Below are positions 26,601-35,131 of a stretch of DNA of 64,000 nucleotides, piece after piece. The translations under genes and the position numbers were made by a program. This DNA comes from CAWGCE01 sp964480915 (GTDB lineage Bacteria > Planctomycetota > Planctomycetia > Pirellulales > Pirellulaceae), in contig CAYZRS010000001.1 of the NCBI GenBank assembly GCA_964480915.1, positions 1-64,000 on the forward strand, read 5' to 3'. The notes under the pieces are model-generated. The model was given only the letters and a program-made list of their open reading frames with translations. It did no database searches and was not told where the DNA came from. Each line of letters starts with the position of its first letter. Within the stretch, counting starts at the first letter, position 1.

Positions 26601-26884
26601 TGCTGGCGACCGTGAACTTGGCGGAAGATGCGCAGGCGATCCAAGCGATTTTAAAACGACTCGAAATGGAACCGATCGTTCTGCTGGATATCGACGGCGT
26701 CGTGACCGAGGCGTATGAAGCGAACGCGATTCCTCAAACGGTGATTGTGGACCAACAAGGAATGGTGCAGCGCGTGTTCGTCGGTGGTGGCGCGAAGTTT
26801 GAAGAGCCTCTTCGCGATTCGATCAAGTCGTTGCTGAGCTCTCAAGAGGCCGCGGATTCCGCGGCCGGAGTGCCTAGCAAGTGA
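23627..26884 (+). CDS. Large exported protein with C-terminal TlpA-like thioredoxin domain
   Basis: 1085 residues. A signal peptide (hydrophobic GGFLVLFSVLGCLLASRVAA, before QELTLV) is followed by several small beta-rich repeats resembling TTEGDRIAGTWL and LTNGIQFAGDFHG. An acidic Ser/Glu/Asp/Lys low-complexity segment (about 406-518) lies between the two beta-rich parts. The C-terminal 150 residues are a TlpA/ResA-like thioredoxin domain with FWATWCGPCIQWLP; the redox pair is C969 and C972, and the cis-Pro is in NAIPQTVIVD. It would act outside the cytoplasmic membrane in disulfide reduction or exchange. It starts two bases after the preceding stop, so it closes the MoxR-led locus. ATG 23639 is an alternative start. 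Confidence 0.85.
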   Translation: MLPRMSKKGTRFANVSSVSSPKRVRPCCGGFLVLFSVLGCLLASRVAAQELTLVTTEGDRIAGTWLASEQEADHLTWQVESFVGPFHFPLDQIASIHADIDVDATEDRELCLCETTAGDRLQGMPVSLSDKLLTFSVIAEKRAQEVTIPVEHLLRLSSLRTPNKIVDAMLGSDASLRESAYGSWEAEGDSVRSKAGLAVASRELTTPPGCCTVGIEFEWEHGADFAIHLGEFVDPAKFKPEKVERQQRVVFPGGNDEKKKQETAGIRIETWQDRLVVLARDKESLDVLAVAERATGKTMANHIQVSLQIDPERQEIHVIRGGEFCGTLSLPESIATYWTTQPQAVRLEKFRGSFAFHGIRIATLHGQSKLPGQGERFCLYRDNGEVEFLESATWDNETKELLVVCAEVDAAAGDESADNSSDATKEGERSNKRAGDDSQAASKTDEVAKQVAESSQDDSESSRVTEKSETGANASETKDEVNDQKGPTVVTAEEQSDGKPTDEDVEKDKEPSPTIERRALTDFTEICFGNVENESAATMRVTLTNGIQFAGDFHGCADGQLTLKSAIVKEALSFNVADLLTVSFSSKKDPSEEKLGMLRIGESSIRGQLVAGEATPLESCLWWKPVAARRAQQLKSNASGTIVYRSTAASSAKNKAKKAERIANRPSNLLEHLLQAAGRALVNHQWSRKLKEQRPESAAFFKMELRSGDTIPFQLQRIDEEGITFVSPRTKQTFVAHSLVKAVTLTPECSPAVLTTLKRDRLLTIPRRYKDYPPTHLLLSFTGDVVRVRLKAVDEKFVTAEIGLEERRIPRDRVAAILWLDDGLGKADDQKENEAESEIDGMEVLAIQDSGNRLSMFPRSFKDGVIIGRNRVLGECEVDVASANRLAFGDEIQKMLKSFPANQIEMTAATLPKYLDEEGTPESRVTGQESSLVDKAAPPVKLKNLKGEPVSLDDFRGKVVVLDFWATWCGPCIQWLPKVEAIVAEFPADQVVLATVNLAEDAQAIQAILKRLEMEPIVLLDIDGVVTEAYEANAIPQTVIVDQQGMVQRVFVGGGAKFEEPLRDSIKSLLSSQEAADSAAGVPSK

Positions 26885-26893
26885 TGCTAGGCA
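26848..26893 (+). terminator. Two consecutive hairpins across the 3' end of the thioredoxin-tailed gene
   Basis: Hairpin 1: GGCCGCGG, loop ATT, CCGCGGCC (26848-26866), inside the last codons. Hairpin 2: TGCCTAGCA, loop AGTGA, TGCTAGGCA (26871-26893), with the TGA stop inside the loop. No U-tract follows, so this is not a classic intrinsic terminator. It could protect the 3' end, or help stop transcription before the convergent gene at 26930, or be a palindromic intergenic repeat that has come to include the stop codon. Confidence 0.5.
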
Positions 26894-26929
26894 CCTCGGT
26901 GGACCAAGACGGTGGCGTGGACGTGGTGC

Positions 26930-27967
26930 TTAGCGGCGTCGAGCGATCGAGAGCAGGCTCGTGAGTGCACCAAGACCGACAAGCCAGCTTGGCAGTAGAG
27001 ATTCCGGGACGGAGATCGCGTCGGCCGTTTGGAATTTGTTGGAGTTCCAAATCACGAAGTCACCACCGTCGACGCTGCCACTGGCGTCAAAGTCGCCCGC
27101 ACACCATGCCGGTGTATTTGTGAATTTGTTGGCGTTCCAAATCACGAAGTCAGCACCGTCCACGCTGCCGCTTAGGTTGGCATCGCCCGGTTGAACCGGA
27201 TTGCCGGAAGCGGTCAGGCCACCGACCGAACCGGCTTCGACAAGCCAAGCGTCCAAATCGTCTGAGTCCACAAGGGTGTCCCCATTCAAATCAAAGTCGG
27301 CATTGTTGGTCGCCGCGACGATCTCTGCCACAAGTCCGTCGACGTCGCTGCATTCGTAGACGCCGTTGTCATCAAAGTCGCCATCGACCTGCGCGTCTCC
27401 TTCAATCGAAAGAGAAACGTTATCGAACCAGACGGTCGAAGTTTCATTCGCGATGGCACCATTGGCGACGCCCAATTGTAAAGTGACTCCACCACTGACG
27501 TCCGAACCGAGCGAGCGCGTGAAGGTAAAGGTCGTCCACACTTCGGGGTCGGCGTTGAGCGGAAGCGGACCGCCTCCCAGAATTTCGGCGAGCGATACGC
27601 CGCCGCCATCGATTTCTGAAAACAGTTCGGCAAATGCGACCCCGCCAATGCCGAACATCCCACGCGCGTCGAACGAAATATCAACGGACTGACCTGGCGT
27701 TACAACGCCAACGCCGAGATTGGCTTGCTTCATCAACGAATTCGAAGCCTCGGTGTTGTTGAAAATCTTGGCAGCGAATTGGCCCGCCGAAGGATTGAGC
27801 GTGTCGATCGTTTGTTGGCCAACTCCCGTTGGAAACTGCTCCCAGCCACTAAAATCACCCAATTCGAAATCGCCGTTCGTGGTCAAGTCGAGGGCGCTGC
27901 AAGGCAAGCCGGTAGCGACCAGCATGGCGACAAATACGACTCGGGACGCGAAGAATGAAGTTTTCAA
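26930..27967 (-). CDS. Exported dockerin-repeat protein with PEP-CTERM-like tail
   Basis: 345 residues. A signal peptide (RVVFVAMLVATGLPCSA) precedes a beta-sandwich-like region (about 28-190) with WFDNVSLSIEGD, typical of carbohydrate-binding-like modules. Calcium-binding dockerin-type loops follow: DGDFDDNGVYECSDVD, DLNGDTLVDSDDLD, GDANLSGSVDGADFVIWN and GDFDASGSVDGGDFVIWN. The C-terminus is a sorting signal of the PEP-CTERM kind: SVPESLLPSWLVGLG, a hydrophobic helix, then ARRR. The motif reads VPES where the usual form is VPEP. Predicted to be exported and processed by an exosortase-like enzyme. A single gene, divergent from the FAD oxidoreductase. Confidence 0.88.
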   Translation of the reverse strand: MKTSFFASRVVFVAMLVATGLPCSALDLTTNGDFELGDFSGWEQFPTGVGQQTIDTLNPSAGQFAAKIFNNTEASNSLMKQANLGVGVVTPGQSVDISFDARGMFGIGGVAFAELFSEIDGGGVSLAEILGGGPLPLNADPEVWTTFTFTRSLGSDVSGGVTLQLGVANGAIANETSTVWFDNVSLSIEGDAQVDGDFDDNGVYECSDVDGLVAEIVAATNNADFDLNGDTLVDSDDLDAWLVEAGSVGGLTASGNPVQPGDANLSGSVDGADFVIWNANKFTNTPAWCAGDFDASGSVDGGDFVIWNSNKFQTADAISVPESLLPSWLVGLGALTSLLSIARRR

Positions 27968-28258
27968 GGGATGACTCGCTGAAGTTGGCGTTTTCAGTAA
28001 CAGTTACAAGGTGCAGTTTGACTCTCTGACTTGGAATAGCAAGGCTTAAGTTGCTGTTTGCGAAAATCGGTCGACAAATGGGCGTTGAAAGACGGGAATA
28101 TGTGGTGCCGCAGCGCTCGACCTCCGATCCAACTCGTCTTCAACTTGATTTCAATCTGGCTTGGTTGGACGGAGGGAGTCGAGCCGACGTGCAGGAATTG
28201 CTGAACGTCTTCCGTTGGCGGTTGCTAAGGTGGATTGATTGTTCGAAACTCGTGCCGC

Positions 28259-29863
28259 ATGCTTGTCAAAATTACCAACCTACGTACCCTCGTGGAACAG
28301 CCAGAAGCCGAGTTGCCTGCGCTGGCCGCAAAGGCACTGGGGACGGGCACCGAACAGTTTTCATCATGGAAAATTCTGCGTAAGAGTCTCGACGCACGAC
28401 AAGCGAATAAGCTGCAGTTTGTCTATTCATTGGTCGTGGATATTCCGGGCAAGAAACGGCTCAAGTCGACGTCGAATGGCGTCGTTCAGGTAGCCGAGTT
28501 TCACCTCGAGCCATTTTTTGATCCAGAGCCCGGTTCTTCGCAGTTACCGACTAGACCGGTGGTGGTTGGCTCGGGTCCTGCCGGATTGTTGGCCGGATAC
28601 TATCTCGCGCTGAAGGGCTTTCGACCTCTGATTCTTGAACGAGGCCTTCCTGTCAAAGAGCGGGTGCCAGCGATTCGCAAGTTCGATTCGGGTGGAGCTC
28701 ATGATCGTGAAAACAATTATCTTTTCGGTGAAGGGGGCGCGGGTTGCTTTAGTGATGGCAAGCTGACGTGCCGGATCACCGGGTCGGATGTCGATTGGGT
28801 ACTGCAGAGTTTTGTTGATTGTGGCGGGCGACCTTCTTTGGTGTACGAACATCGGCCCCATTTGGGCAGCAACAAGCTGCCGATGATCTGCCGAAACTAC
28901 CGCCGCAAGATTGAAGCCCTCGGTGGTGAGTATCGATTTGGCTGTCGGTTGGAAGGGCTCAGGCTGCAAGACGAGCGTCTGGTCGGGTTGGAAACATCTT
29001 CCGGTTTCGTTCCCGTGACTCAATGCGTACTGGCGATGGGGCATAGCGCGCGAGACACCTACCGGATGTTATTGGATGCCGGTTTGCCATTGCGGCCGAA
29101 GGCCTTTCAGTTGGGCCTGCGAATTGAACATCCGCAAGAACTGATCAATCAGCGAAAATATGGGCGGCCGGAGTACCTGGAACAGCTAGGTGCGGCTGAC
29201 TACACGTTAGTCGCCAAAGGGCAGCGGGATCTGTTCACGTTTTGCATGTGCGCCGGCGGATTGGTCATCCCGAGCGTTTCCGAGCCCAACATGTTTTGCT
29301 CGAACGGTATGAGCAATTCTCGCCACGATACCCAGTTCGCGAATAGTGGTCTGGTGGTAACGCTTGCGCCGGATGATTTTGGTAGTAACCATCCGCTGGC
29401 CGGCGTGGAGGTCCAGCGCAAGTTCGAGTCGTTGGCTTTTCGCATGACGGGAGGCGAGTACTCGGCGCCGATTCAGCGAGCGCGAGATTTTCTCGCAGGA
29501 CGATCGCCCAAGCGGGGTGATGCGATTCCCTCGTCTTATCAGCGGGGGACCAAGGCGCACAATCTGAACGATCTGCTACCGCCCGTGATCGCCACGGCGA
29601 TTCAAAAGGGGCTACCAGTGATGGACAAGAAATGGCGAGGTCAATATTTGCCCGACGCCGTCTTGGTCGGTCCGGAAATGCGAGGCAGCTCGCCGGTGCG
29701 GATTGATCGGGACCGTGAGACTTGGCAGGTTCCTGGCTTGCAGGGCATCTATCCGGTGGGCGAAGGAGCCGGCTACGCGGGCGGAATCGTGACGGCCGCG
29801 GTCGATGGATTACGGGCTGCCCGCAAGATTGTCTCCCAGTTTGCACCGACCAAAGATTCCTAG
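28259..29863 (+). CDS. FAD-dependent oxidoreductase of the COG2509 type
   Basis: 534 residues. After a roughly 95-residue N-terminal extension with KSLDARQANKLQFVYSLVVDI, a Rossmann FAD motif VVGSGPAGLLAG begins near residue 102. The conserved patches LFGEGGAGCFSDGKL and PKAFQLGLRIEHPQ identify a widespread family of NAD/FAD-dependent dehydrogenases of unknown substrate. The C-terminal GEGAGYAGGIVTAAVDGLRAA is the second FAD-contact region. ATG 28259 (MLVKITNLRTLVE) matches the family N-terminus; an upstream TTG at 28235 would add 8 residues. It stands alone between a divergent dockerin gene and the YebC-family gene, and neighbours give no clue to the reaction. Confidence 0.88.
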   Translation: MLVKITNLRTLVEQPEAELPALAAKALGTGTEQFSSWKILRKSLDARQANKLQFVYSLVVDIPGKKRLKSTSNGVVQVAEFHLEPFFDPEPGSSQLPTRPVVVGSGPAGLLAGYYLALKGFRPLILERGLPVKERVPAIRKFDSGGAHDRENNYLFGEGGAGCFSDGKLTCRITGSDVDWVLQSFVDCGGRPSLVYEHRPHLGSNKLPMICRNYRRKIEALGGEYRFGCRLEGLRLQDERLVGLETSSGFVPVTQCVLAMGHSARDTYRMLLDAGLPLRPKAFQLGLRIEHPQELINQRKYGRPEYLEQLGAADYTLVAKGQRDLFTFCMCAGGLVIPSVSEPNMFCSNGMSNSRHDTQFANSGLVVTLAPDDFGSNHPLAGVEVQRKFESLAFRMTGGEYSAPIQRARDFLAGRSPKRGDAIPSSYQRGTKAHNLNDLLPPVIATAIQKGLPVMDKKWRGQYLPDAVLVGPEMRGSSPVRIDRDRETWQVPGLQGIYPVGEGAGYAGGIVTAAVDGLRAARKIVSQFAPTKDS

Positions 29864-30090
29864 TCAGAAGATCGGCTGACCGTTGGCAGCGGCCGATCGA
29901 TCCTTTGCGATCGATGCGCTGGCCCCGTCATGGGCCCGGAAGCAAAGTCCCATTGGTGGATGGGACGGCGACCGATGATGACGCGAATCGGTTGCGATCG
30001 AGCTAGGTATTGACACAAGATGGAAGACGGCGATAGCCTGCCGCGGTTAATGATTTCTTTCCTGAGTCCATTTGTAACGGGAACGCCGCG

Positions 30091-30819
30091 ATGGGTAGAA
30101 GCTTCGAAAATCGAAAATCGTCGATCCTTAAGACGGCGGGGCAGAAGTCGAAGCTCTATTCAAAGTATGGAAAACAGCTTTACGTCGTTGCCAAGAATGG
30201 AGGTGCGGATCCAGAAGCAAATCCCGCGCTGCGGACCATGATTGAAAAAGCGAAACGGGATCAAGTGCCCAGTCATGTGATCGAGAAAGCGCTGGAAAAG
30301 GCGAGTGGAATCGGCGGCGAGGATTTTTCGGCCGCACGCTACGAAGGCTTTGGGCCGGGCGGCTGCTCTTTCATCATCGATTGCCTCACCGACAACAACA
30401 ATCGGACCATCACCGATGTCCGAAACTGCTTTACGAAAACCGGTTTCAAATTGGGTGCGCCCGGTTCGGTCTCTCACATGTTCGACCACTTGGCTGTCCT
30501 GTCATTCAAGGGCGATAACGAGGAAGAGGTGCTGGATGCCATGATGACTGCCGACGTCGATATTGATGATATCGAAAGCAAGGAGGGGCAGGTCACGCTG
30601 TTTGTTGTCGTGGATGAATTCTACAAGGCGAAGCAGGCACTGGTGGAAGCGTTCCCCGAAACGGAACTAGACGTCCAGGAGATCACCTTCCTGCCGCAGG
30701 CGAACATTGAAGTCAGCGCCGATGACGTTCCCCTCTTTGAAAAGTTCATCGGCATGTTGAATGACTGCGATGATGTGCAAGAAATTTATCACAACGGCAG
30801 CCTGCCTTCTTCGTTGTGA
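30091..30819 (+). CDS. YebC/PmpR-family regulatory protein
   Basis: 242 residues, full length for the family. It starts MGRSFENRKSSILKTAGQKSKLYSKYGKQLYV, which is the form of the YeeN-like branch and differs from the usual AGHSKWANIKHRK of YebC. The core ALRTMIEKAKRDQVPSHVIEKALEK and YEGFGPGGCSFIIDCLTDNNNRT is well kept, as is the acidic second domain. Family members bind DNA as regulators or, in the TACO1/YebC sense, help ribosomes translate proline stretches. No ruvC neighbour is present. It converges with the M50 gene 49 bases downstream. Confidence 0.93.
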   Translation: MGRSFENRKSSILKTAGQKSKLYSKYGKQLYVVAKNGGADPEANPALRTMIEKAKRDQVPSHVIEKALEKASGIGGEDFSAARYEGFGPGGCSFIIDCLTDNNNRTITDVRNCFTKTGFKLGAPGSVSHMFDHLAVLSFKGDNEEEVLDAMMTADVDIDDIESKEGQVTLFVVVDEFYKAKQALVEAFPETELDVQEITFLPQANIEVSADDVPLFEKFIGMLNDCDDVQEIYHNGSLPSSL

Positions 30820-30867
30820 TGGTCGCGACGCGGTCGAACGAAGCGAATGAAACGCCGTCGGCTTTGG

Positions 30868-33537
30868 TCAGTCGGTGTGAATGGAGTACTTAAACGACTG
30901 GCAGCCTTGCTCGGCAAGCCAGCGAAGCAGCATTGGCAGACCGTCTTCGATGTCGTCAAAAGTTAGCCATTCCAAATGCAACTCCTCCTCCTTGCGCCTC
31001 ACCGAACCATCGCAAGAGTAACGATTGGCACCTGGCGATACTGTGCCGTCCTCGGATGGCATGACGCGGAGGCGAGCTGCCAGTTCATCGGGCCAACTTT
31101 CTGAATCCCAGCGGTAGTCGGGAGGTGCGTTTTCGTAGAGCTTTGTGAGCGTTTCGGATTCTTGTTCTTTTTTTATCGCTTCGTCGATGATTGTTTGGTG
31201 TGCTTGCGTTGCTTCGCGGTTGTCCCAGAGAGCCTTCAAGACCGTTTGGTCTGTTTCGTGTTCCGGTTCCGCTTTCAGTGAGTCGTAGTACTGATTCTCG
31301 CGTTCCCAATACCTTCGACTCTGCTCTTCTTCCAGCCGCTCAATCTCTTTTGAATTGCCTCTCTTGCGGGCTTGCTCCAGCAATTCATAATGCTCCGTCA
31401 ACAAGTTGTGTTCTGACTCGTCGAAAGGTGGAAGGTTGGAAAACTTGCGGAGCGTGGTCCTGGCCAGGTTGTGTTGCTGCGTGACGGCAAAGTCTGGCGA
31501 CCAAGGTGGAACGAGTGTCGCGGAAGCTTGAAAGTAGTTCATTAACTGGGTTTCGATGGCTTCGGCTGACGCCGCGTCGCTCGCAGAACAACGTAGGATT
31601 GCCGCGGCGCGGTACTCTTCCCCGTCGACTGCGATGCCCGTCGAGTCAACTTCAAGGATGTCGAACCATTCGTTGCGAACGGCTTCAACGTCAGAGGCAA
31701 AAGATAGGCATAACGTCTGGCCAATCACGCTCGCCTCGCAGTCGTCAGGTGCGTTTGATAGCTCATGGAACCGTTGCACGGCGGTGGAAGCCGAGTCGTA
31801 GTTCGCTACGATCGTGCTCGTTGCCGTCGACGATAAAGTTGAGTCATCGGTCGATTCGATTTCTTCAACAACGAGCGTCTGACGAGGGCCGAGCATCGCG
31901 TCGAAGAAATGTCTCGCTAACCCCGGTTGCTGCCCAGCGAGCAAAATGACGCCGCCACCGACGACAGCGACAATGCTCCCGAGATATACCGTTCCCAACG
32001 CGAGCGTGGCGATCCAGCCGGGCGGCTTGGCGTTGATGTTTTCGAAGATCTGCAGGACGAGTTGAGCCTTGGTTTTTACCGGGATCCCCTTGGGATAGGC
32101 GCCGTCCAGCTCTCGAGAAATCGTGGAGACCGTAGATGCCGGTATGACATCCGTGTTTTCTTCGACAGCTAGTTCTGGTTGATTTCGTAACTTCTTCGAG
32201 ATCATGACGACCCGATAAGTCGTCGGTAGGCTGATTGCAGTGGCGATGGCAAGAAACAGGAAAATGCGGTCGCCAGCCAATGTGGCGAGACCAAAGAGGA
32301 CCAAGATTGCCACGATTCGAAAGGCGAGATCCAAAAATGGATGGCGACAGAACAGCAGGGCATGGACGATCCAGCCACCGTCGAGCGGCAGTGCGGGCAA
32401 TAAGTTGAATCCATTGAGGAGGAGCATCACGATGGCGAATTCGTTGGCCAGCGGGATTCTACTCACCACGCCAAACACGCCGATGACGATTCCGAGCATA
32501 ATGCCAGGCACAGGGCCCATGAGCGAAACGATCGCACGTTTCCAGCCGGGAACGTTGTAGGAGCGTCCGGTGACGGCCGCTCCAAAGAAGGGAATGAAAA
32601 ACATGCGAAGATTCTTGTAGTCAAACAGCTTCATCGCCGCGTAGTGGCCGGCCTCATGGAAGAATAAGATCGGAATCAAGAGAGCGGTAAACCGCCATGA
32701 CCAGACGTATCCGCCGGCCGCCATGAAGAGTCCGATCGAAACGGCTAGGAGGATGACTGTGGATAGCCAAGTCGTCGATTTCCCTTTTTCGATTTTCCGT
32801 ACCGCAGCGAGCGTTCCATCGTCCGCATTGAAGTCTTCACCGTTGGCTGAGGCCGTAGGCGTCTGCGGCGCTAGGGCAGGGCCGGAATCGTCAAACACGC
32901 CACGTGCGACCATCTCGTCGCGAAGCATTCGATGTTGCGTTTCCAACACGCGAACAAGCACGCCTCCTGCGCGAATCGTCATCACTTCGCCACGTTCCAA
33001 ATGGCCAGCTATTCGCTCCTGATGCCTTTCCCACAGCTTATCGAGACAGATATTGGGAAGGAATTCTGCATCGATCGTTGCGGGCAGATCGACGTCCGCT
33101 TTGGCGTCAACCGTTGTGCAATACTTGGCGCCGCCAACCACGGTAAGAAATTCGGTGGAAAGGTAAGTCTTGTGTGGCATGGTGCCTCGAAAAACGCGAT
33201 GCCTGACTCGCGCGACCACCTTTCCCGAAGAATGGACCATCGTTACGAAATGGTAAGTCGTCTGGTTGTTGATATCATTGATCCGATGAAACAGAGCGGG
33301 ACCAAAGCCAAACTGAGTCAGCTCGCGCGCTGCAGGTTCAATGATGGACAGTGCTTCTGCCGATACTTCGTGTTTACGTAGACGAAATGTGTCCAGCTTT
33401 TCAATGGCCGGGATATCGCAGGCTGCGGGAATGTTAACGAGCCTTGTGATGAACCAGCCCAGCGCAGCAACCGGCCAAGAAGCTTCGTTGCGAAATTCTC
33501 GAAACCGGATTTTCCTTGCGTTCAGTTTGTATGCCAT
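30868..33537 (-). CDS. Chimeric membrane protein with M50 (site-2-protease-type) metallopeptidase
   Basis: 889 residues. An N-terminal soluble region of about 250 residues contains VVGGAKYCTTVDAKADVDLPATIDAEFLP-like sequence. A membrane block follows with the zinc motif HEAGHY (H294, E295, H298) in one helix and LLPALPLDGG, the third-ligand LDG motif, at about 380-388. After two more hydrophobic segments near 490-515 comes a soluble, charged C-terminal part of about 370 residues. That part has a helical Glu/Arg-rich stretch (about 730-800) and TLSSTATSTIVANYDSAST. The protease core keeps all catalytic residues, so intramembrane cleavage is plausible, but the substrate is unknown. Most M50 enzymes have 350-450 residues, so both flanking regions are unusual. 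Confidence 0.85.
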   Translation of the reverse strand: MAYKLNARKIRFREFRNEASWPVAALGWFITRLVNIPAACDIPAIEKLDTFRLRKHEVSAEALSIIEPAARELTQFGFGPALFHRINDINNQTTYHFVTMVHSSGKVVARVRHRVFRGTMPHKTYLSTEFLTVVGGAKYCTTVDAKADVDLPATIDAEFLPNICLDKLWERHQERIAGHLERGEVMTIRAGGVLVRVLETQHRMLRDEMVARGVFDDSGPALAPQTPTASANGEDFNADDGTLAAVRKIEKGKSTTWLSTVILLAVSIGLFMAAGGYVWSWRFTALLIPILFFHEAGHYAAMKLFDYKNLRMFFIPFFGAAVTGRSYNVPGWKRAIVSLMGPVPGIMLGIVIGVFGVVSRIPLANEFAIVMLLLNGFNLLPALPLDGGWIVHALLFCRHPFLDLAFRIVAILVLFGLATLAGDRIFLFLAIATAISLPTTYRVVMISKKLRNQPELAVEENTDVIPASTVSTISRELDGAYPKGIPVKTKAQLVLQIFENINAKPPGWIATLALGTVYLGSIVAVVGGGVILLAGQQPGLARHFFDAMLGPRQTLVVEEIESTDDSTLSSTATSTIVANYDSASTAVQRFHELSNAPDDCEASVIGQTLCLSFASDVEAVRNEWFDILEVDSTGIAVDGEEYRAAAILRCSASDAASAEAIETQLMNYFQASATLVPPWSPDFAVTQQHNLARTTLRKFSNLPPFDESEHNLLTEHYELLEQARKRGNSKEIERLEEEQSRRYWERENQYYDSLKAEPEHETDQTVLKALWDNREATQAHQTIIDEAIKKEQESETLTKLYENAPPDYRWDSESWPDELAARLRVMPSEDGTVSPGANRYSCDGSVRRKEEELHLEWLTFDDIEDGLPMLLRWLAEQGCQSFKYSIHTD

Positions 33538-34120
33538 CAGGACCGTTCCCTACCAGCCAAGGAATCCTGAGCTTGGAAGGTAAGAAGCCTGCAGGACTGT
33601 GTTATCAAAACGCAAATATACTTGGTAAGGAACGGGCGTGAAAGCATTGCCGGCGTTGCTGGGCCAAGAGTGCATGTGATTTGATCGGGGTCCGTTCGGG
33701 ATTCGTGGTTCAAAGCCGCTGGGTGATCGGTTCGCCGTCGAAGATGCATGGGGGGTCGCTGCGGCCGCTGTCGATCATTCCGTTTGTTTATGGGGCACGC
33801 TTTCGCCTGGCTCTGTTCGGCGGCGGCTGTCCTCACGTGAAGTCGCCACTCTCGCAATTGCCTTCGAAGCGGGCTCGCTCGGAACGTGGTCACTCGCCAG
33901 CATGTCGGTGCCCCGGGGATTGCTGGATCCGAAAAAACTCGATTCGCCACGAGAGCCAGAATTCGGTATTCTTTGCGGGAAATGGCAGAAATATGACAGG
34001 AAGATGAGCCGTTCGGCAACCTGTTACGTATGGAAAGACAAATGCCCATCAGGCGCAAGTCACGGTGCTAAGCCAATTTTGGATGTGTACAAACCAGCAA
34101 AGCGGAACGTGGAATACGAA
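33538..34120. other. Intergenic region between divergent M50 and second MoxR genes
   Basis: About 580 bp with no gene I can support. A frame in phase with the MoxR gene is open from 33902, but its residues do not resemble any MoxR N-terminus, so the gene is taken to begin at 34121. The span should hold promoters for both flanking transcripts; I could not identify one with confidence. Confidence 0.55.
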
Positions 34121-35119
34121 ATGACATCAGCCAGTGAGAAAATTGACCAGTTGACGGCCAAGATCGCAGCGCATAGCGAGCCGTTTCGGCGGATCGCCGG
34201 TGAAGTGAATCGAGTCCTGGTTGGGCAGGAGAAATTGGTTCAGCGGTTACTTGTTGGGTTATTAACCGGTGGCCATCTGCTGATCGAAGGTGTGCCGGGG
34301 CTTGCTAAGACGACGGCGGTGGCCAGTTTAGCAAAAGCGATCGATACCCGGTTTCAACGAATCCAGTTCACGCCCGATCTGTTGCCGGCCGACCTGATCG
34401 GGACACAGATCTATCGGCCGCAGGATCAATCGTTTGTTGTGCAGAAAGGGCCGCTATTCTCCAACCTCGTTCTGGCTGACGAGATCAATCGGGCGCCGGC
34501 CAAAGTGCAAAGTGCACTGCTGGAAGCGATGCAGGAACGGCAAGTGACGATTGGTAGCGAGACCTTCCCTCTGGATGATCCATTTTTGGTGATGGCGACG
34601 CAGAACCCGGTCGAACAAGAAGGGACTTACCCGTTACCCGAAGCCCAGACCGACCGCTTCATGTTGAAAGTGGTCGTCAGTTACCCCAGCCGCGACGAAG
34701 AATTGCAGATTCTCAGGCGGATGAGCAAGACGGCGCCTGAGATTGCGATTCAGCCGGTGACGAGCCCAGCCGAAATCAAATCGGCGCGCAGGTTGGTGGA
34801 TGAGATTCACGTCGATGAGCGAGTCGAGGGCTATATCGTCGATTTGGTGATGGCAACTCGTTCGCCCCAATCATACGGACTGGCTCTTGATCAAATGATC
34901 CAGTTCGGCGGATCGCCGCGAGCGACGATCAATTTGACGTTGGCGGCGAAAGCGATCGCCTTCCTCAATGGACGCGCCTATGTGACGCCGGAAGAGGTCC
35001 GAGAAATCGCCTTGGATGTGCTGCGACATCGTGTGGTGATCACGTATGAAGCGGAAGCGGAAGAACGCACCTCGGAATCGATCGTGACCGAGATTCTCAA
35101 CCATATCCCTGTCCCTTAG
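34121..35119 (+). CDS. MoxR-family AAA+ ATPase (second locus)
   Basis: 332 residues, a paralogue of the MoxR at 11074 with the same signatures. Walker A is GVPGLAKT (57-64) and Walker B is LADEIN (118-123); FTPDLLPADLIGT and TQNPVEQEGTYPLPEAQTDRF are present. It heads a compact operon followed by DUF58, a BatD/DUF4381-like protein and BatA, BatB/C and BatD/E proteins. In Bat systems the ATPase is thought to act on the vWA proteins at the membrane. ATG 34121 is favoured because sequence upstream in the same frame lacks family similarity. Confidence 0.95.
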   Translation: MTSASEKIDQLTAKIAAHSEPFRRIAGEVNRVLVGQEKLVQRLLVGLLTGGHLLIEGVPGLAKTTAVASLAKAIDTRFQRIQFTPDLLPADLIGTQIYRPQDQSFVVQKGPLFSNLVLADEINRAPAKVQSALLEAMQERQVTIGSETFPLDDPFLVMATQNPVEQEGTYPLPEAQTDRFMLKVVVSYPSRDEELQILRRMSKTAPEIAIQPVTSPAEIKSARRLVDEIHVDERVEGYIVDLVMATRSPQSYGLALDQMIQFGGSPRATINLTLAAKAIAFLNGRAYVTPEEVREIALDVLRHRVVITYEAEAEERTSESIVTEILNHIPVP

Positions 35120-35131
35120 TTGTTGCCGGCG

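Noticed and set aside
33902..34120. N-terminal extension of the second MoxR protein
   Set aside because: The residues are unlike MoxR N-termini, and the family length is already reached from 34121.
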